Positions 41,521-50,429 are shown, numbered from the stretch's first letter. The stretch: DNA of 64,000 bases from Streptomyces sp. Alt3 (GCF_030719215.1 NZ_CP120983.1:6386001-6450000), one strand, 5' to 3'. Translations and numbers: made by a program. The notes: a model not told the origin generated them from the sequence alone.

Positions 41521-42354
41521 CTAGTCGTAGCTGAGGTCCGACGCGGTGTAGCGGCAGTACGTGCCGTCCGGGCCGCTGCCCGTTTCCTTCGGCTCGGCAC
41601 CGGTGCTGTTGCCGGTGTAGCGGACGCACGGCTTGATCTTCTTGCTGCTGTCACCGTGGATCCGCACCGACCGCAGTGCGGCGGTGTCCCCGTAGTTGGT
41701 GTTGATGCCGACCAGGGACTTGCCCGGCGCCGTGATGTCGACGTCGTTCACGATGATCTCGCGCTTGTACTGCTTGGAGCAGTTGCCGCAGGACCGGACC
41801 AGCTTGCCGAAGTCCGACACCTGGAACTTCGTGACGACCAGTTTGCCCGCGCCGTTGAACTGGAAGACCTTGTCGGAGGCCTTCTTGGCGCCGCCGCCGT
41901 ACACCGTGTAGACGGAGCCGGTCGACGTGCCCTTGAAGGACGCGGCGTCCTCGCCGACGTCCTCCCACCAGACGTTCTGGATGGTGCAGCTGCCGGAGCA
42001 GTGCACGCCGTCGGCGGCGGGCGAGCCCAGGATGACGTTCTTGAGCGTGGCGCCGTCGGCCAGCTTGAAGATCGGGTCCTGGCCCTCCTCCTGGCCGTCG
42101 CCCCCGAGGTCGCCGCTCCCGTAGAAGCGCTTCAGTGATCCGTCGTACGTCCCCGAGACCTCGATGGTCTTCGAGACGGCCTGGGTGCCGGTGGCGCTGG
42201 GCCAGGCGGGTACCGCGGCCGTCGCCGCGCCCGCCGGCTGCAGCATCACGTTGGTGGCCAGAGCGGCGCCGGTGAGGCCCAGGGCCGCGGTGAGGGCGGC
42301 TGCCATGCGGCGCCTGCCGGGCCTGCGCCGGTGGGTGTGCGCGCGTTCCTTCAT
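41521..42354 (-). CDS. Secreted pectate lyase, family PL3
   Basis: Protein of 277 residues. Signal peptide of about 43 residues (MKERAHTHRRRPGRRRMAAA...PAGA). The mature domain matches PL3 (plant-pathogen and Bacillus pectate lyase) lengths and pattern: SGDLGGDGQEEGQDPIFKLADG, NVILGSPAADGVHCSGSC, WWEDVGEDAASFKG (Ca2+-binding Asp/Glu) and a paired set of Cys residues (SCGNC, PCVRY, YCRY). It cuts polygalacturonate and complements the PL1 lyase at 17548. It lies on the far side of the biosynthetic island from the main pectin block. Confidence 0.9.
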   Translation of the reverse strand: MKERAHTHRRRPGRRRMAAALTAALGLTGAALATNVMLQPAGAATAAVPAWPSATGTQAVSKTIEVSGTYDGSLKRFYGSGDLGGDGQEEGQDPIFKLADGATLKNVILGSPAADGVHCSGSCTIQNVWWEDVGEDAASFKGTSTGSVYTVYGGGAKKASDKVFQFNGAGKLVVTKFQVSDFGKLVRSCGNCSKQYKREIIVNDVDITAPGKSLVGINTNYGDTAALRSVRIHGDSSKKIKPCVRYTGNSTGAEPKETGSGPDGTYCRYTASDLSYD

Positions 42355-42482
42355 GTTCGTGGTCCCGTTTCCTAGGGGGTGGGGGTGTGTCGCGCTCCTG
42401 GGTCGCCACCGCCCTGGGAAAGGGTTGCCGCCTCCGGGCCCCGTTCTTCTCCACGGTGCCGGCCGGCCCCGCCGCCCCGCGT

Positions 42483-43193
42483 TCAGCGCGTCTGTGTGAA
42501 GTCCCCGCCCACCGCGACCTGTTCACCCGCCACCCGCGCCCGCGCCGTGTAGTCGTCCCGTCCGGCGTCACGGTCGCCCTGCGCGTGGTTGTACTGCCCC
42601 GCGAAGGTGTGCGTACCGGCCGGCACGCTCCTGCCCGGCTTCAGGTCCCAGCGGTAGACCAGGAAGCCGTCCTCCTCGCGTGCCGAGACCGTGAAGTCCT
42701 CTTCCGGCAGGGAGCGCCAGGACCCGGTGGTGTTCACCCCGCCGTTCAGCGCGATGCGGAGTTCGACGGTGAGCGTGGACAGGGGCCCGGCCGTCTTCAC
42801 CGTCACCTCGCTCTGCGCCCAGTAGCTGTTGCTGTCCGGGTCCAGTGAACCGTCCGACCACAGCGGGCCCTTCCCCGCCGGCAGCGCGCCTCCCCTGCCC
42901 GCGGCCGGCGACGTGGGGCCGGGTGAGGCAGGACCCGCGGCCACCCGCTGCCCGCCCTCCGGCTCCTCCCCGCCGGCGGACGCCACCGCGAACGCGCCGG
43001 CCGTCAGCACCCCGCACACCGCGGCGGTCGCCCCGGCGACGCGCAGCCACGGCATCGCCGTACGCGGGACGCGCGCGGGGCGGGCCGGCGGTTCCTCCGC
43101 CATGCCACGCTCGACACGGGCCAGCATCCTCGCCCGGTCGGGGTGGTGCGAAGCGGCGGCCGCGCGCAGGCGCTCCCGCAGGTCCTCGTCCAT
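42483..43193 (-). CDS. Membrane protein partner of the sigma factor (anti-sigma-like)
   Basis: Protein of 236 residues; ATG 43193 overlaps the sigma factor stop (TGATG), so they are coupled. Cytoplasmic part of about 50 residues (MDEDLRERLRAAAASHHPDRARMLARVERGMAE), one TM near 53-72 (AGATAAVCGVLTAGAFAVASA), then an extracytoplasmic beta-rich domain (VTVKTAGPLSTLTVELRIAL, YRWDLKPGRSVPAGTHTFAGQYNHAQGDR). No zinc His-x3-Cys-x2-Cys motif is seen. The arrangement is that of an anti-sigma or sensor for the preceding sigma factor; direct inhibition is not proven. Confidence 0.65.
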   Translation of the reverse strand: MDEDLRERLRAAAASHHPDRARMLARVERGMAEEPPARPARVPRTAMPWLRVAGATAAVCGVLTAGAFAVASAGGEEPEGGQRVAAGPASPGPTSPAAGRGGALPAGKGPLWSDGSLDPDSNSYWAQSEVTVKTAGPLSTLTVELRIALNGGVNTTGSWRSLPEEDFTVSAREEDGFLVYRWDLKPGRSVPAGTHTFAGQYNHAQGDRDAGRDDYTARARVAGEQVAVGGDFTQTR

Positions 43194-43765
43194 CACTGCC
43201 TTCCTCCGGCGCGCTGTCCGGCGGCCGCCACCTGTACCTGTGCCGCCGGGGTCTCGGGCCCCAGCAGCCGCTGGAGTTCCGCCACACCGCGCGAGGTCTG
43301 GCTCTTCACCGTACCCACCGAGACGCCGAGGACCAGAGCGGTGTCGCGTTCGGACAGGTCGAAGGCGTGCCGCAGCACCACGCACGCCCGCTTGCGGAAC
43401 GGCAGCCGCCGCAGGGCACCTTGGACGTCCACCACGGCCGACACGTCGGGCCCGTCCGCCGCGCAGCCGTCCCCGGCCCCGCGAGGCGCCCAGAACAGGG
43501 CGATCCTCCGGCGCTCACGCACGGCGCTGCGGATGCGGGTGCGGGCCAGGTTGGCGACGACCCCTCTGGCGTACGCCGCCGGGTGGTCGGCGCCCCTGAC
43601 CCGGTCCCAGCGGTGCCAGAGCGCCATCAGCGCGTCGGCCGCCAGGTCGTCCGCCGCATCCGCCTCGCCCGTCAGCAGATGGGCGAGCCGGGCGAGTTCG
43701 GCGTAGTGCGCCTCGAAGAACGCACGGAACTCGGCGGCAGCAGCATCATCCACGACTGTGCCCAC
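43193..43765 (-). CDS. SigE-family RNA polymerase sigma factor (ECF)
   Basis: Protein of 190 residues from GTG 43765. Region 2 (FRAFFEAHYAELARLAHLLTGEADAADDLAADALMALWHRWDRV) and region 4 (RRLPFRKRACVVLRHAFDLSERDTALVLGVSVGTVKSQTSRGVAEL) are intact, with an Ala/Gln-rich tail. It belongs to the actinobacterial SigE group whose membrane partner follows in the same operon. The 12-mer GGAACGTACACA on its strand occurs twice upstream (43822-43811 and 43990-43979); GGAAC is the usual ECF -35, so these could be its own promoters. Confidence 0.87.
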   Translation of the reverse strand: MGTVVDDAAAAEFRAFFEAHYAELARLAHLLTGEADAADDLAADALMALWHRWDRVRGADHPAAYARGVVANLARTRIRSAVRERRRIALFWAPRGAGDGCAADGPDVSAVVDVQGALRRLPFRKRACVVLRHAFDLSERDTALVLGVSVGTVKSQTSRGVAELQRLLGPETPAAQVQVAAAGQRAGGRQ

Positions 43766-43810
43766 GGGTACCTCTTCTCTGCACGGGGATACCTACGCGC
43801 TCGAACGGGC

Positions 43811-44084
43811 TGTGTACGTTCCCAACTCCGTTCGCGGGGCGCGAGCGTACCAATGAGCACCCCGGAAGCGCTTCGACAGGTGTGCGCCTCCCAGTAAGGC
43901 GTAACACGGCGAAAACCTGAACCCCCTTGCGCCGGCCGAAGGACCGGAGGCCCGGGGGAGTGACGGCGCGCGCGTCCGTGTGTACGTTCCTTTCGCGCCA
44001 CCGCCCGGGGGTCCGCGGTACACACCCCGGCTCTCTTCGGCGTGCCCGTGCGCCGTCCGAGACGTAACACGGCGAAAACCTGAA
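43811..44084. repeat. Diverged tandem duplication (two units of about 110 bp)
   Basis: Unit 1 at 43811-43921 and unit 2 at 43979-44084. Each begins TGTGTACGTTCC and ends in the same 22-bp string (43900-43921, 44063-44084) with core ACACGGCGAAAACCTG. Scattered matches (CACCCCGG, CTTCG, GTGCGCC) lie between. The whole 43766-44202 gap has no gene. It probably carries promoters for the sigma gene and/or the permease. Confidence 0.6.
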
Positions 44085-44139
44085 ATCCCCGTGGCCGGTG
44101 AACAATCCGGCTGACCACCGCGTGATCCGTACGCGGTGT

Positions 44140-44181
44140 CCGTACACCGCGATCCGTACACCGCGATCCGTACACCGCGAT
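44140..44181. repeat. Three perfect 14-bp tandem repeats
   Basis: CCGTACACCGCGAT three times without change, 22 bp before the permease start codon. The first copy also forms a hairpin with CGCGGTGT (44132-44139 with 44144-44151). Confidence 0.8.
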
Positions 44182-44202
44182 CCGCATACCAGGAGGAGCG
44201 TC

Positions 44203-45711
44203 ATGCCGGACAGACCTGATCCCACCGCGCCCGTGCGCGGGACCGAGGGCGCCGTGGCCCCCGAGCCCGCGGTGTCCGCGGAGGGCGTGCCCCCGGAGCG
44301 CGGCGGCCCGGGTGCGGTCGACCGCTTCTTCTCCGTGAGCGCCCGCGGCTCCGACTTCGGACGTGAGATACGCGGCGGCTTCGCCACCTTCTTCACGATG
44401 GCCTACATCCTGGTGCTCAACCCGATCATCCTCGGCTCGGCCGAGGACAAGTTCGGCAACCACCTCTCCGCACCCCAACTCGTCACCGCCACCGCCCTGG
44501 TGGCCGCCGTGACGACCGTCGTCATGGGGCTCGGAGGCAATCTCCCGCTCGCCCTCGCGGCCGGTCTCGGCATCAACGCCGTCACCGCGTACCAGCTCGC
44601 GCCACTGATGAGCTGGCCCGACGCGATGGGTCTCATCGTCATCGAGGGCCTGCTGATCTGCGTCCTGGTGGTCACCGGGCTCCGTGAGGCGATCATGTAC
44701 GCGATCCCCGCCTCCCTGAAACAGGCCATCAGCGTCGGCATCGGGCTCTTCATCGCTTTCATCGGCTTCATCGACGCCGGGTTCGCCACCCGCATCCCCG
44801 GCGACACCGGATCCGTGCCCGTCCAGCTCGGCGCCACCGGGCACCTCTCCGGCTGGCCGGTCCTGGTCTTCTGCCTCGGCGTCCTGCTCACCGTCGCGCT
44901 TCTCGCACGCGGGACCAAGGGCGCCATCCTCATCAGCATCGTCGTGACGACCGTCGTGGCGGTCGTCATCGACGCGGTCGCCGACATCGCCCCCACCGCG
45001 TGGGGGCTGACCGTGCCCGCCGTCCCCGAAGACCTGATGGCGGCACCGGACTTCGGGCTGATCGGCTCCTTCAGTCTCTTCGGGGCGTTCCAGCACGTCG
45101 GTGTCCTCACCATCGTGCTGCTGGTCTTCACCCTGCTGCTGAGCGACTTCTTCGACACCATGGGTACCGTCGTCGGCGTCTCCCACGAGGCCGGACTACT
45201 CGACGAGGACGGCAAGGTGCCGCATCTGGGCCGGGTCCTGCTCATCGACGGGGCGGCAGCCGTCGCGGGCGGCGCGGCCTCCGCGTCCTCCGCCACCTCC
45301 TACGTCGAGTCCGCGGCGGGCGTCGGTGAGGGCGCCCGCACGGGCTTCGCCTCCCTCGTCACCGGCGGCCTCTTCGCCGTGGCGCTGTTCCTCACCCCGC
45401 TTGCCACGATCGTCCCGGCGCAGGCGGCGGCGCCGGCCCTGGTCGCGGTCGGATTCATGCTGATGGCACAGGTACGTCACATCGACTGGGAGAAGTACGA
45501 GATCGCCGTCCCGGCCTTCCTCACGATCGCCGTGATGCCGTTCACCTACTCGATCACCAACGGTATCGGCGCGGGCTTCGTCTCGTACGTGGTGCTCAAG
45601 ACCGTCCTCGGCAAGGCCAAGGAGGTCCACTGGCTGCTGTGGGCCTCCGCCGCCCTGTTCGCCGTGTACTTCGCCGTCGACCCGGTCGAGCAGCTGCTCG
45701 GCGTGAAGTAG
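44203..45711 (+). CDS. NCS2/AzgA-type nucleobase permease
   Basis: Protein of 502 residues from ATG 44203, with AGGAGG upstream. A 45-residue hydrophilic N-terminus comes before about 12-14 membrane segments. Family marks: GGFATFFTMAYILVLNP, NLPLALAAGLGINAVTAYQL, the Q-H segment FQHVGVLTIVLL, LLLSDFFDTMGTVVGVS and SSATSYVESAAGVGEGARTGFAS. These match the adenine/guanine/hypoxanthine transporters of the AzgA branch of the nucleobase-cation symporter 2 family. Proton-driven purine uptake is the likely role. Confidence 0.9.
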   Translation: MPDRPDPTAPVRGTEGAVAPEPAVSAEGVPPERGGPGAVDRFFSVSARGSDFGREIRGGFATFFTMAYILVLNPIILGSAEDKFGNHLSAPQLVTATALVAAVTTVVMGLGGNLPLALAAGLGINAVTAYQLAPLMSWPDAMGLIVIEGLLICVLVVTGLREAIMYAIPASLKQAISVGIGLFIAFIGFIDAGFATRIPGDTGSVPVQLGATGHLSGWPVLVFCLGVLLTVALLARGTKGAILISIVVTTVVAVVIDAVADIAPTAWGLTVPAVPEDLMAAPDFGLIGSFSLFGAFQHVGVLTIVLLVFTLLLSDFFDTMGTVVGVSHEAGLLDEDGKVPHLGRVLLIDGAAAVAGGAASASSATSYVESAAGVGEGARTGFASLVTGGLFAVALFLTPLATIVPAQAAAPALVAVGFMLMAQVRHIDWEKYEIAVPAFLTIAVMPFTYSITNGIGAGFVSYVVLKTVLGKAKEVHWLLWASAALFAVYFAVDPVEQLLGVK

Positions 45712-45716
45712 GACCC

Positions 45717-45752
45717 GACCCGCTGCCACCGGCAGGCCGGTGGCAGCGGGTC
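45717..45752. terminator. Terminator between permease and PBP genes
   Basis: Perfect 16-bp stem (45717-45732 with 45737-45752), 4-base loop, between convergent stop codons. Confidence 0.8.
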
Positions 45753-45756
45753 CGCC

Positions 45757-47208
45757 TCAGCCCTTCAGGGCCGCCTTCATCATCTTCTGCGCGATCGGGG
45801 CCGCGAGACCGTTTCCGCTGACCTCGGAGCGGGCCGCTCCCGAGTCCTCGACGACCACCGCGACCGCGACCTGCTTGCCGGTGGAGTCGTCCTTCGCGTA
45901 CGAGGTGAACCAGGCGTAGGGAGTGTTGCTGTTGTCCACGCCGTTCTGCGCGGTTCCCGTCTTGCCGCCCACCTCGGCGCCGTCGATCTTCGCGTTGCTG
46001 CCGGTTCCCTCGTCCACGACGGTGACCATCGCGCTCCGCAGCTGCTCGGCCGTCGAGGCCTTCACGACCCGCTCGGTGTCCCCGTCCGGGAACTCCTGGA
46101 GGGTGGATCCGTCGGAGTCCGTCACCTTGGAGACCATGTGCGGTGAGGCCAGCTCACCGCCGTTGGCGAGGGCCGACGACACCATGGCCATCTGCATCGG
46201 GGTCGCGGTCACCTCGAACTGCCCGATGCCGGTCAGCGCGGTCTGCGCCTTGTCCATCCCGGTCGGGTACACGCTCTGCGACGCCCGCACCGGTACGTCG
46301 AGCTCCTCGGTGTCGAAGCCGAAGTCGTCCGCCATCGCCTTCAGCTTGTCCTGGCCCAGATCGGCCGCGACCTTCGCGAAGACGTTGTTGCACGAGTACT
46401 GGAGGGCGGTACGCAGTGTGGCGTTCTCGCAGGGTGCCGAAGGGTTCTCGTTCGACAGGACCGTGCTCGTGTTCGGCAGGGTGTACGGGTCGGGGCTGTC
46501 GGTGGGCTCGTCGACCGAGCCGTACAGACCGTTCTCCAGCGCCGCCGAGGCCACCACCAGCTTGAACGTCGAGCCGGGCGGCAGCGGCTGCCGCAGCGCC
46601 CGGTTGACCAGCGGTTTGCTCTTGTCGTCGAGCAGCTTCTGCCAGGCGTCGCCGTCCGTGGTCCCGCTGATGCCGGAGGGATCGTACGAGGGCGAGGAGA
46701 CCATCCCCAGGATCCGCCCGGACTCCGGGTCCATCGCGACCGCCGCTCCCCGGTCGTCGCCGAGCGCCTCGTACGCCGCCTTCTGCACGTCCGGGTCGAT
46801 GGTCGTCAGTACGTCGCCGGGGTCCGTCTGCTTGCCGGTGAGCATGTCGGCGGGGTTCTTCAGCCGGTCGTCGGTGCCGTCGAGGACATCGCTGTAGATG
46901 CCTTCGAGCTGGGTGGCTCCGTAGGCCTGCGAGCTGTAGCCGGTGACCGCCGCGTACAGATCGCCCTGGGTGTAGGTGCGTTTGTAGCGGAGGTCGTCGC
47001 CGTCCGTCTCCTTCGAACCGGTGACCGGGGAACCGGCCACGATGATGTCTCCGAGCGGCTGCGCGTACTGCGCGATGGTGTTCCGCCGGTTGTGTTCGTC
47101 GTCTGCGAGCGCCCGTGCCTCGTACGCCTGGACCCAGGTCGCCCGCACCAGCAGGGCGAGGACCATGAGCAGACAGAAGACCGAAGCGCGCCTGATCGTC
47201 TTGTTCAT
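45757..47208 (-). CDS. pbpA: Penicillin-binding protein, PbpA-type transpeptidase
   Basis: Protein of 483 residues from ATG 47208 (MNKTIRRASVFCLLMVLALLVRATWVQAY, one TM anchor). GTG 47265 would add 19 residues. Class B PBP: dimerisation-type N-terminal region, then the transpeptidase with STFK near residue 214 (nucleophile Ser), SCNN near 277 and KTGTAQ near 420. It cross-links peptidoglycan. It resembles the PbpA usually found with FtsW/RodA and PknA/B in the cell-division locus, but here it is a stand-alone extra copy, as often in streptomycetes. Confidence 0.88.
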   Translation of the reverse strand: MNKTIRRASVFCLLMVLALLVRATWVQAYEARALADDEHNRRNTIAQYAQPLGDIIVAGSPVTGSKETDGDDLRYKRTYTQGDLYAAVTGYSSQAYGATQLEGIYSDVLDGTDDRLKNPADMLTGKQTDPGDVLTTIDPDVQKAAYEALGDDRGAAVAMDPESGRILGMVSSPSYDPSGISGTTDGDAWQKLLDDKSKPLVNRALRQPLPPGSTFKLVVASAALENGLYGSVDEPTDSPDPYTLPNTSTVLSNENPSAPCENATLRTALQYSCNNVFAKVAADLGQDKLKAMADDFGFDTEELDVPVRASQSVYPTGMDKAQTALTGIGQFEVTATPMQMAMVSSALANGGELASPHMVSKVTDSDGSTLQEFPDGDTERVVKASTAEQLRSAMVTVVDEGTGSNAKIDGAEVGGKTGTAQNGVDNSNTPYAWFTSYAKDDSTGKQVAVAVVVEDSGAARSEVSGNGLAAPIAQKMMKAALKG

Positions 47209-47316
47209 CCCGCTGGAGGGACGAACGGGGGCGCCGGGGACGTTCCCGTTCGTGTTCCTTCTCACCGGTTTCTCAGGCGCGCGGGTCCGCTCGTCCGGGA
47301 GCGCCCCGCTGTGTGC

Positions 47317-48087
47317 TCAGAGCCTGCGGGTGGCGAGCGTGAGCCGGTCGCGGGCGTCGAACAGGGCGTCCTTGACCATCTGCTCGTGCGCCGGCGTGAG
47401 CCGGGCGACCGGTACCGAGCAGCTGATCGCGTCACGCGAGGGGGTGCGGTACGGGATCGCGACGCCGAAGCAGCGCAGGCCGAGGGTGTTCTCCTCGCGG
47501 TCCACGGCGTACCCCTGCTCGCGGATGACGTGCAGCTCCTCGATCAGCTTCTCGCGGTCGGTGAGGGTGTGCTCGGTCAGCGCCGGCAGAGTCTCGGGCA
47601 GCATCTTGCGGACCTGCTCGTCGCTGTGGGTGGCCAGCAGCGCCTTGCCGAGCGAGGTGGAGTGCGCGGGCAGCCGGCGGCCGACCCGGGTGAAGGGGCG
47701 CAGGTAGTGCTGGGACTGCCGGGTGGCGAGGTACACCACGTTCGTCCCGTCCAGCCGGGCCAGGTGGATGGTCTCCGTCGTGTCGTCGGAGAGCCGGTCC
47801 AGGGTGGGGCGGGCGGCGGCGACGACCTCGTCACCGTCGATGTACGAGGTGCCGACGAGCAGGGCCCGCACGCCGATCCCGTAGCGCGTTCCCGTGGCGT
47901 CGGTCTCCACCCAGCCGAGCTCCACCAGGGTGCGCAGCAGCATGTAGAGGCTGGACTTGGGATACCCGACGGCCTCCTGCACGGCGGCCAGCGAGTGCAT
48001 GCCGGGTCGCCCCGCGAAGTATTCGAGGAGCTCCACCGTCCTCACAGCGGACTTGACCTGTGCCCCACCGGACTCGCCAACCGACAT
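47317..48087 (-). CDS. IclR-family regulator, probable uronate/pectin regulator
   Basis: Protein of 256 residues. Winged helix (about 10-75: VKSAVRTVELLEYFAGRPGMHSLAAVQEAVGYPKSSLYMLLRTLVELGWVE) and effector domain (HSTSLGKALLATHSD, GYAVDREENTLGLRCFGVAIPYR, VPVARLTPA). Divergent from the ketoglutarate-semialdehyde dehydrogenase, with the shared motif at 48188 in between. IclR proteins often control sugar-acid catabolism; a keto-deoxy sugar acid is a likely ligand. Inferred targets also include kdgD and the permease operon. Confidence 0.88.
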   Translation of the reverse strand: MSVGESGGAQVKSAVRTVELLEYFAGRPGMHSLAAVQEAVGYPKSSLYMLLRTLVELGWVETDATGTRYGIGVRALLVGTSYIDGDEVVAAARPTLDRLSDDTTETIHLARLDGTNVVYLATRQSQHYLRPFTRVGRRLPAHSTSLGKALLATHSDEQVRKMLPETLPALTEHTLTDREKLIEELHVIREQGYAVDREENTLGLRCFGVAIPYRTPSRDAISCSVPVARLTPAHEQMVKDALFDARDRLTLATRRL

Positions 48088-48187
48088 CCCTGATGCCCCT
48101 TCCAGCCTTCTTGTCCGACCCTGTCACTTCTTGCCAACACTGAGCGCCCGGAAATAGAGTTCCCGTGTATTCACGTTCAGGAACGCT

Positions 48188-48203
48188 GTTCAGAATACCG
48201 AAC
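48188..48203. promoter_or_regulatory. Candidate IclR operator, semialdehyde dehydrogenase promoter
   Basis: GTTCAGAATACCGAAC, a GTTC-N8-GAAC dyad, 39 bp before the GTG. A shorter GTTCAGGAAC palindrome lies at 48175-48184. Similar motifs are at 3618 and 9432. Confidence 0.55.
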
Positions 48204-48241
48204 AACTTCTCCTGTGTGGCAGTGGACCGGAAGGAATCACG

Positions 48242-49762
48242 GTGGCAGCAGCACCAGTCTGGAGCGTCGACCCCCGAACGGGGAACCCGCGTGAGCAGGT
48301 TGCGGTGGAGGCTACAGCGGAGGAGGTCGACCGTGCGGTCCGGGCGGCGCACGCCGTCCGGGGAGCGCTGGCCGACCGCACCGTGCGCGCCGCGTTCCTC
48401 CGCACCGCGGCCGACCTGCTCGCCGAGGCCCAGGAACACGTCATCGAGGCCGCCGACGCGGAGACCGCGCTCGGCCCCGCCAGGCTCACCGGCGAGCTGG
48501 CCCGCACGGCCGCCCAGCTGCGGGCCTTCGCGGAGGTCGTCGACGAGGGCGCCTACCTCGACATCCACATCGACCACGAGGACGGCAGCCGGACCCCGCC
48601 CTGGCCGGACCTGCGCCGCTACAAGATCCCGCTCGGTGTCGTCGCCGTCTACGCCGCCAGCAACTTCCCGCTCGCGTTCTCCGTCCCCGGCGGCGACACC
48701 GCGAGCGCGCTGGCCGCGGGCTGCCCCGTCGTCGTCAAGGCGCACCCCGACCACCCCGCGACCTCCGAGATCTGCGCCTCGCTCCTGCGCCGGGCCGCGG
48801 CCCGGCACGGGCTGCCCGAGGACGTCCTGACCGTGGTCCACGGTTTCGAGGCGGGTGTCGAGCTGGTGAAGCACCCGCTCGTCTCCGCCGCCGGCTTCAC
48901 CGGGTCGATCCGCGGCGGCCGCGCCCTGTTCGACGCGGCGGCCGCCCGGCCCACGCCGATCCCCTTCCACGGCGAGCTCGGTTCGCTCAACCCCGTCGTC
49001 GTCACCGAGGCGGCCGCCACCGAGCGCGCCGAGCAGATCGGTGCCGGACTCGGCGGCTCGATGACCATGGGCGCAGGGCAGTTCTGCACCAAGCCCGGTT
49101 TCGTGTTCGCCCCGTCCGGCGAGGCCGGCGACCAGCTGCTGAAGTCGCTGACCGAGACGGTGAGCGGTACGGGCGCCGGGGTCATGCTCGACCACCGGAT
49201 GCGCGAGGCCTTCGTCCAGGGAGTGGCCGAGCGGGCCGCGCTCCCCGATGTCGAGGCACCCGTCACCCCCGGTGCGGGCGGCGAGCACACGGTCTCCGCG
49301 GGCTTCCTCACCGTGCCGGCCCGGCGGCTGGCCCAGGAAGGACCCCACGACGCGCTCCTGGAGGAGTGCTTCGGCCCGGTCACCGTCGTGGCCCGCTACG
49401 ACTCCGCGGACGAGATCACCGCCGTGCTGTCCCGCCTGCCCGGGAACCTCACCGCCACCCTCCAGATCGCCACCGAGGAGGCCGACGGCAGCGCCGCCGG
49501 ACTGCTGGCCGAGCTGACGCCGGTGGCAGGACGCGTCCTGGTCAACGGCTGGCCGACCGGCGTCGCCGTCGCTCCCGCCCAGCACCACGGCGGCCCGTAC
49601 CCGGCCACCACCTCCACCTCCACCTCGGTCGGGGCCACCGCGATCGAGCGCTGGCTGCGCCCCGTCAGCTACCAGTCGACGCCCGAGGCGCTGCTGCCGG
49701 CGGAGCTCCGCGAGGACAACCCGCAGAACCTGCCGCGCCGGGTCGACGGGCGCCGGGTATGA
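48242..49762 (+). CDS. 2-ketoglutarate semialdehyde dehydrogenase
   Basis: Protein of 506 residues from GTG 48242. Aldehyde dehydrogenase with the loop FSVPGGDTASALAAGCPVVVKAHPDHP seen in 2,5-dioxovalerate dehydrogenases, the catalytic Cys in MGAGQFCTKPG and Glu in FHGELGSLNP. It oxidises 2-ketoglutarate semialdehyde to 2-oxoglutarate with NAD(P)+. It is the shared last step of the routes through kdgD (3677) and the dehydratase pair (6703, 7653), although it lies 40 kb away from them. ATGA-coupled to the next gene. Confidence 0.88.
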   Translation: MAAAPVWSVDPRTGNPREQVAVEATAEEVDRAVRAAHAVRGALADRTVRAAFLRTAADLLAEAQEHVIEAADAETALGPARLTGELARTAAQLRAFAEVVDEGAYLDIHIDHEDGSRTPPWPDLRRYKIPLGVVAVYAASNFPLAFSVPGGDTASALAAGCPVVVKAHPDHPATSEICASLLRRAAARHGLPEDVLTVVHGFEAGVELVKHPLVSAAGFTGSIRGGRALFDAAAARPTPIPFHGELGSLNPVVVTEAAATERAEQIGAGLGGSMTMGAGQFCTKPGFVFAPSGEAGDQLLKSLTETVSGTGAGVMLDHRMREAFVQGVAERAALPDVEAPVTPGAGGEHTVSAGFLTVPARRLAQEGPHDALLEECFGPVTVVARYDSADEITAVLSRLPGNLTATLQIATEEADGSAAGLLAELTPVAGRVLVNGWPTGVAVAPAQHHGGPYPATTSTSTSVGATAIERWLRPVSYQSTPEALLPAELREDNPQNLPRRVDGRRV

Positions 49763-50373
49763 CGGCGCTGCGGATCGACGAGCTCCCCTTCCCGCTGGAG
49801 CCCTCCGGGCCCGAAGGCGGGTGGGTGTACGAGGACGGCGCGCTGACCGGCACGGCCGGCCCGAAGCAGGACCGTTTCGTCCCGCCGGGAGGCGACGCGC
49901 TGGAGCCCGCCTCCGACGCCCCGCGTCTCCTGGGCGCGGCGCCCGAGGGCGACTTCCAGCTGATCGCCCGGGTGAAGGTCGGCTTCGCCGCCGCCTTCGA
50001 CGCGGGGGTGCTCTACCTCCACGTCGGCGAGCGGGAGTGGGCGAAGCTCTGCCTGGAGCTCTCCCCGGAACGCCCGACCGTCTGCACCGTGGTCACCCGG
50101 GGGCAGTCCGACGACGTGAACTCGGCCGTCGTGGAGGGGGACAGCTGCTGGCTGCGGCTCAGCCGCACCGGCGGTGCCTTCGCCTTCCACGCGTCGGCCG
50201 ACGGTGAGCGGTGGACCTTCGTCCGCGTGTTCACCCTCGGCACGGAGGAGGAGCGGGCGGCCGCCCGCATCGGCTTCCTCGTCCAGTCACCGACCGGCGA
50301 GGGCTGCACGGCCTCGTTCGACCGGATCGCCTTCCGCCCCACCGCCCCGGGGGACCTGCGCGACGGCAGCTGA
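49759..50373 (+). CDS. DUF1349 (concanavalin-like) protein
   Basis: Protein of 204 residues of the regulation-of-enolase-1-like family. A beta-sandwich with repeated strands: FQLIARVKVGFAAAFDAGVLYLHVGEREWAKLCLE, DSCWLRLSRTGGAFAFHASADGERWTFVRVF, GFLVQSPTGEGCTASFDRIAF. No signal peptide. It is coupled to the dehydrogenase by ATGA overlap. Family members are cytoplasmic lectin-like proteins of unclear role, sometimes linked to carbohydrate genes. Function not known. Confidence 0.8.
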   Translation: MTALRIDELPFPLEPSGPEGGWVYEDGALTGTAGPKQDRFVPPGGDALEPASDAPRLLGAAPEGDFQLIARVKVGFAAAFDAGVLYLHVGEREWAKLCLELSPERPTVCTVVTRGQSDDVNSAVVEGDSCWLRLSRTGGAFAFHASADGERWTFVRVFTLGTEEERAAARIGFLVQSPTGEGCTASFDRIAFRPTAPGDLRDGS

Positions 50374-50391
50374 CGGAACACACGCACACCC

Positions 50392-50429
50392 GCCGAGGGC
50401 CCGGATCCAGGAGGATCCGGGCCCTCGGC
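50392..50429 (+). terminator. Terminator after the dehydrogenase operon
   Basis: Perfect 17-bp stem (50392-50408 with 50413-50429), loop AGGA, 18 bp after the stop. Confidence 0.85.

Noticed and set aside
44140..44181. CRISPR-like array
   Set aside because: Three 14-bp repeats without spacers and no cas genes; a simple tandem repeat.
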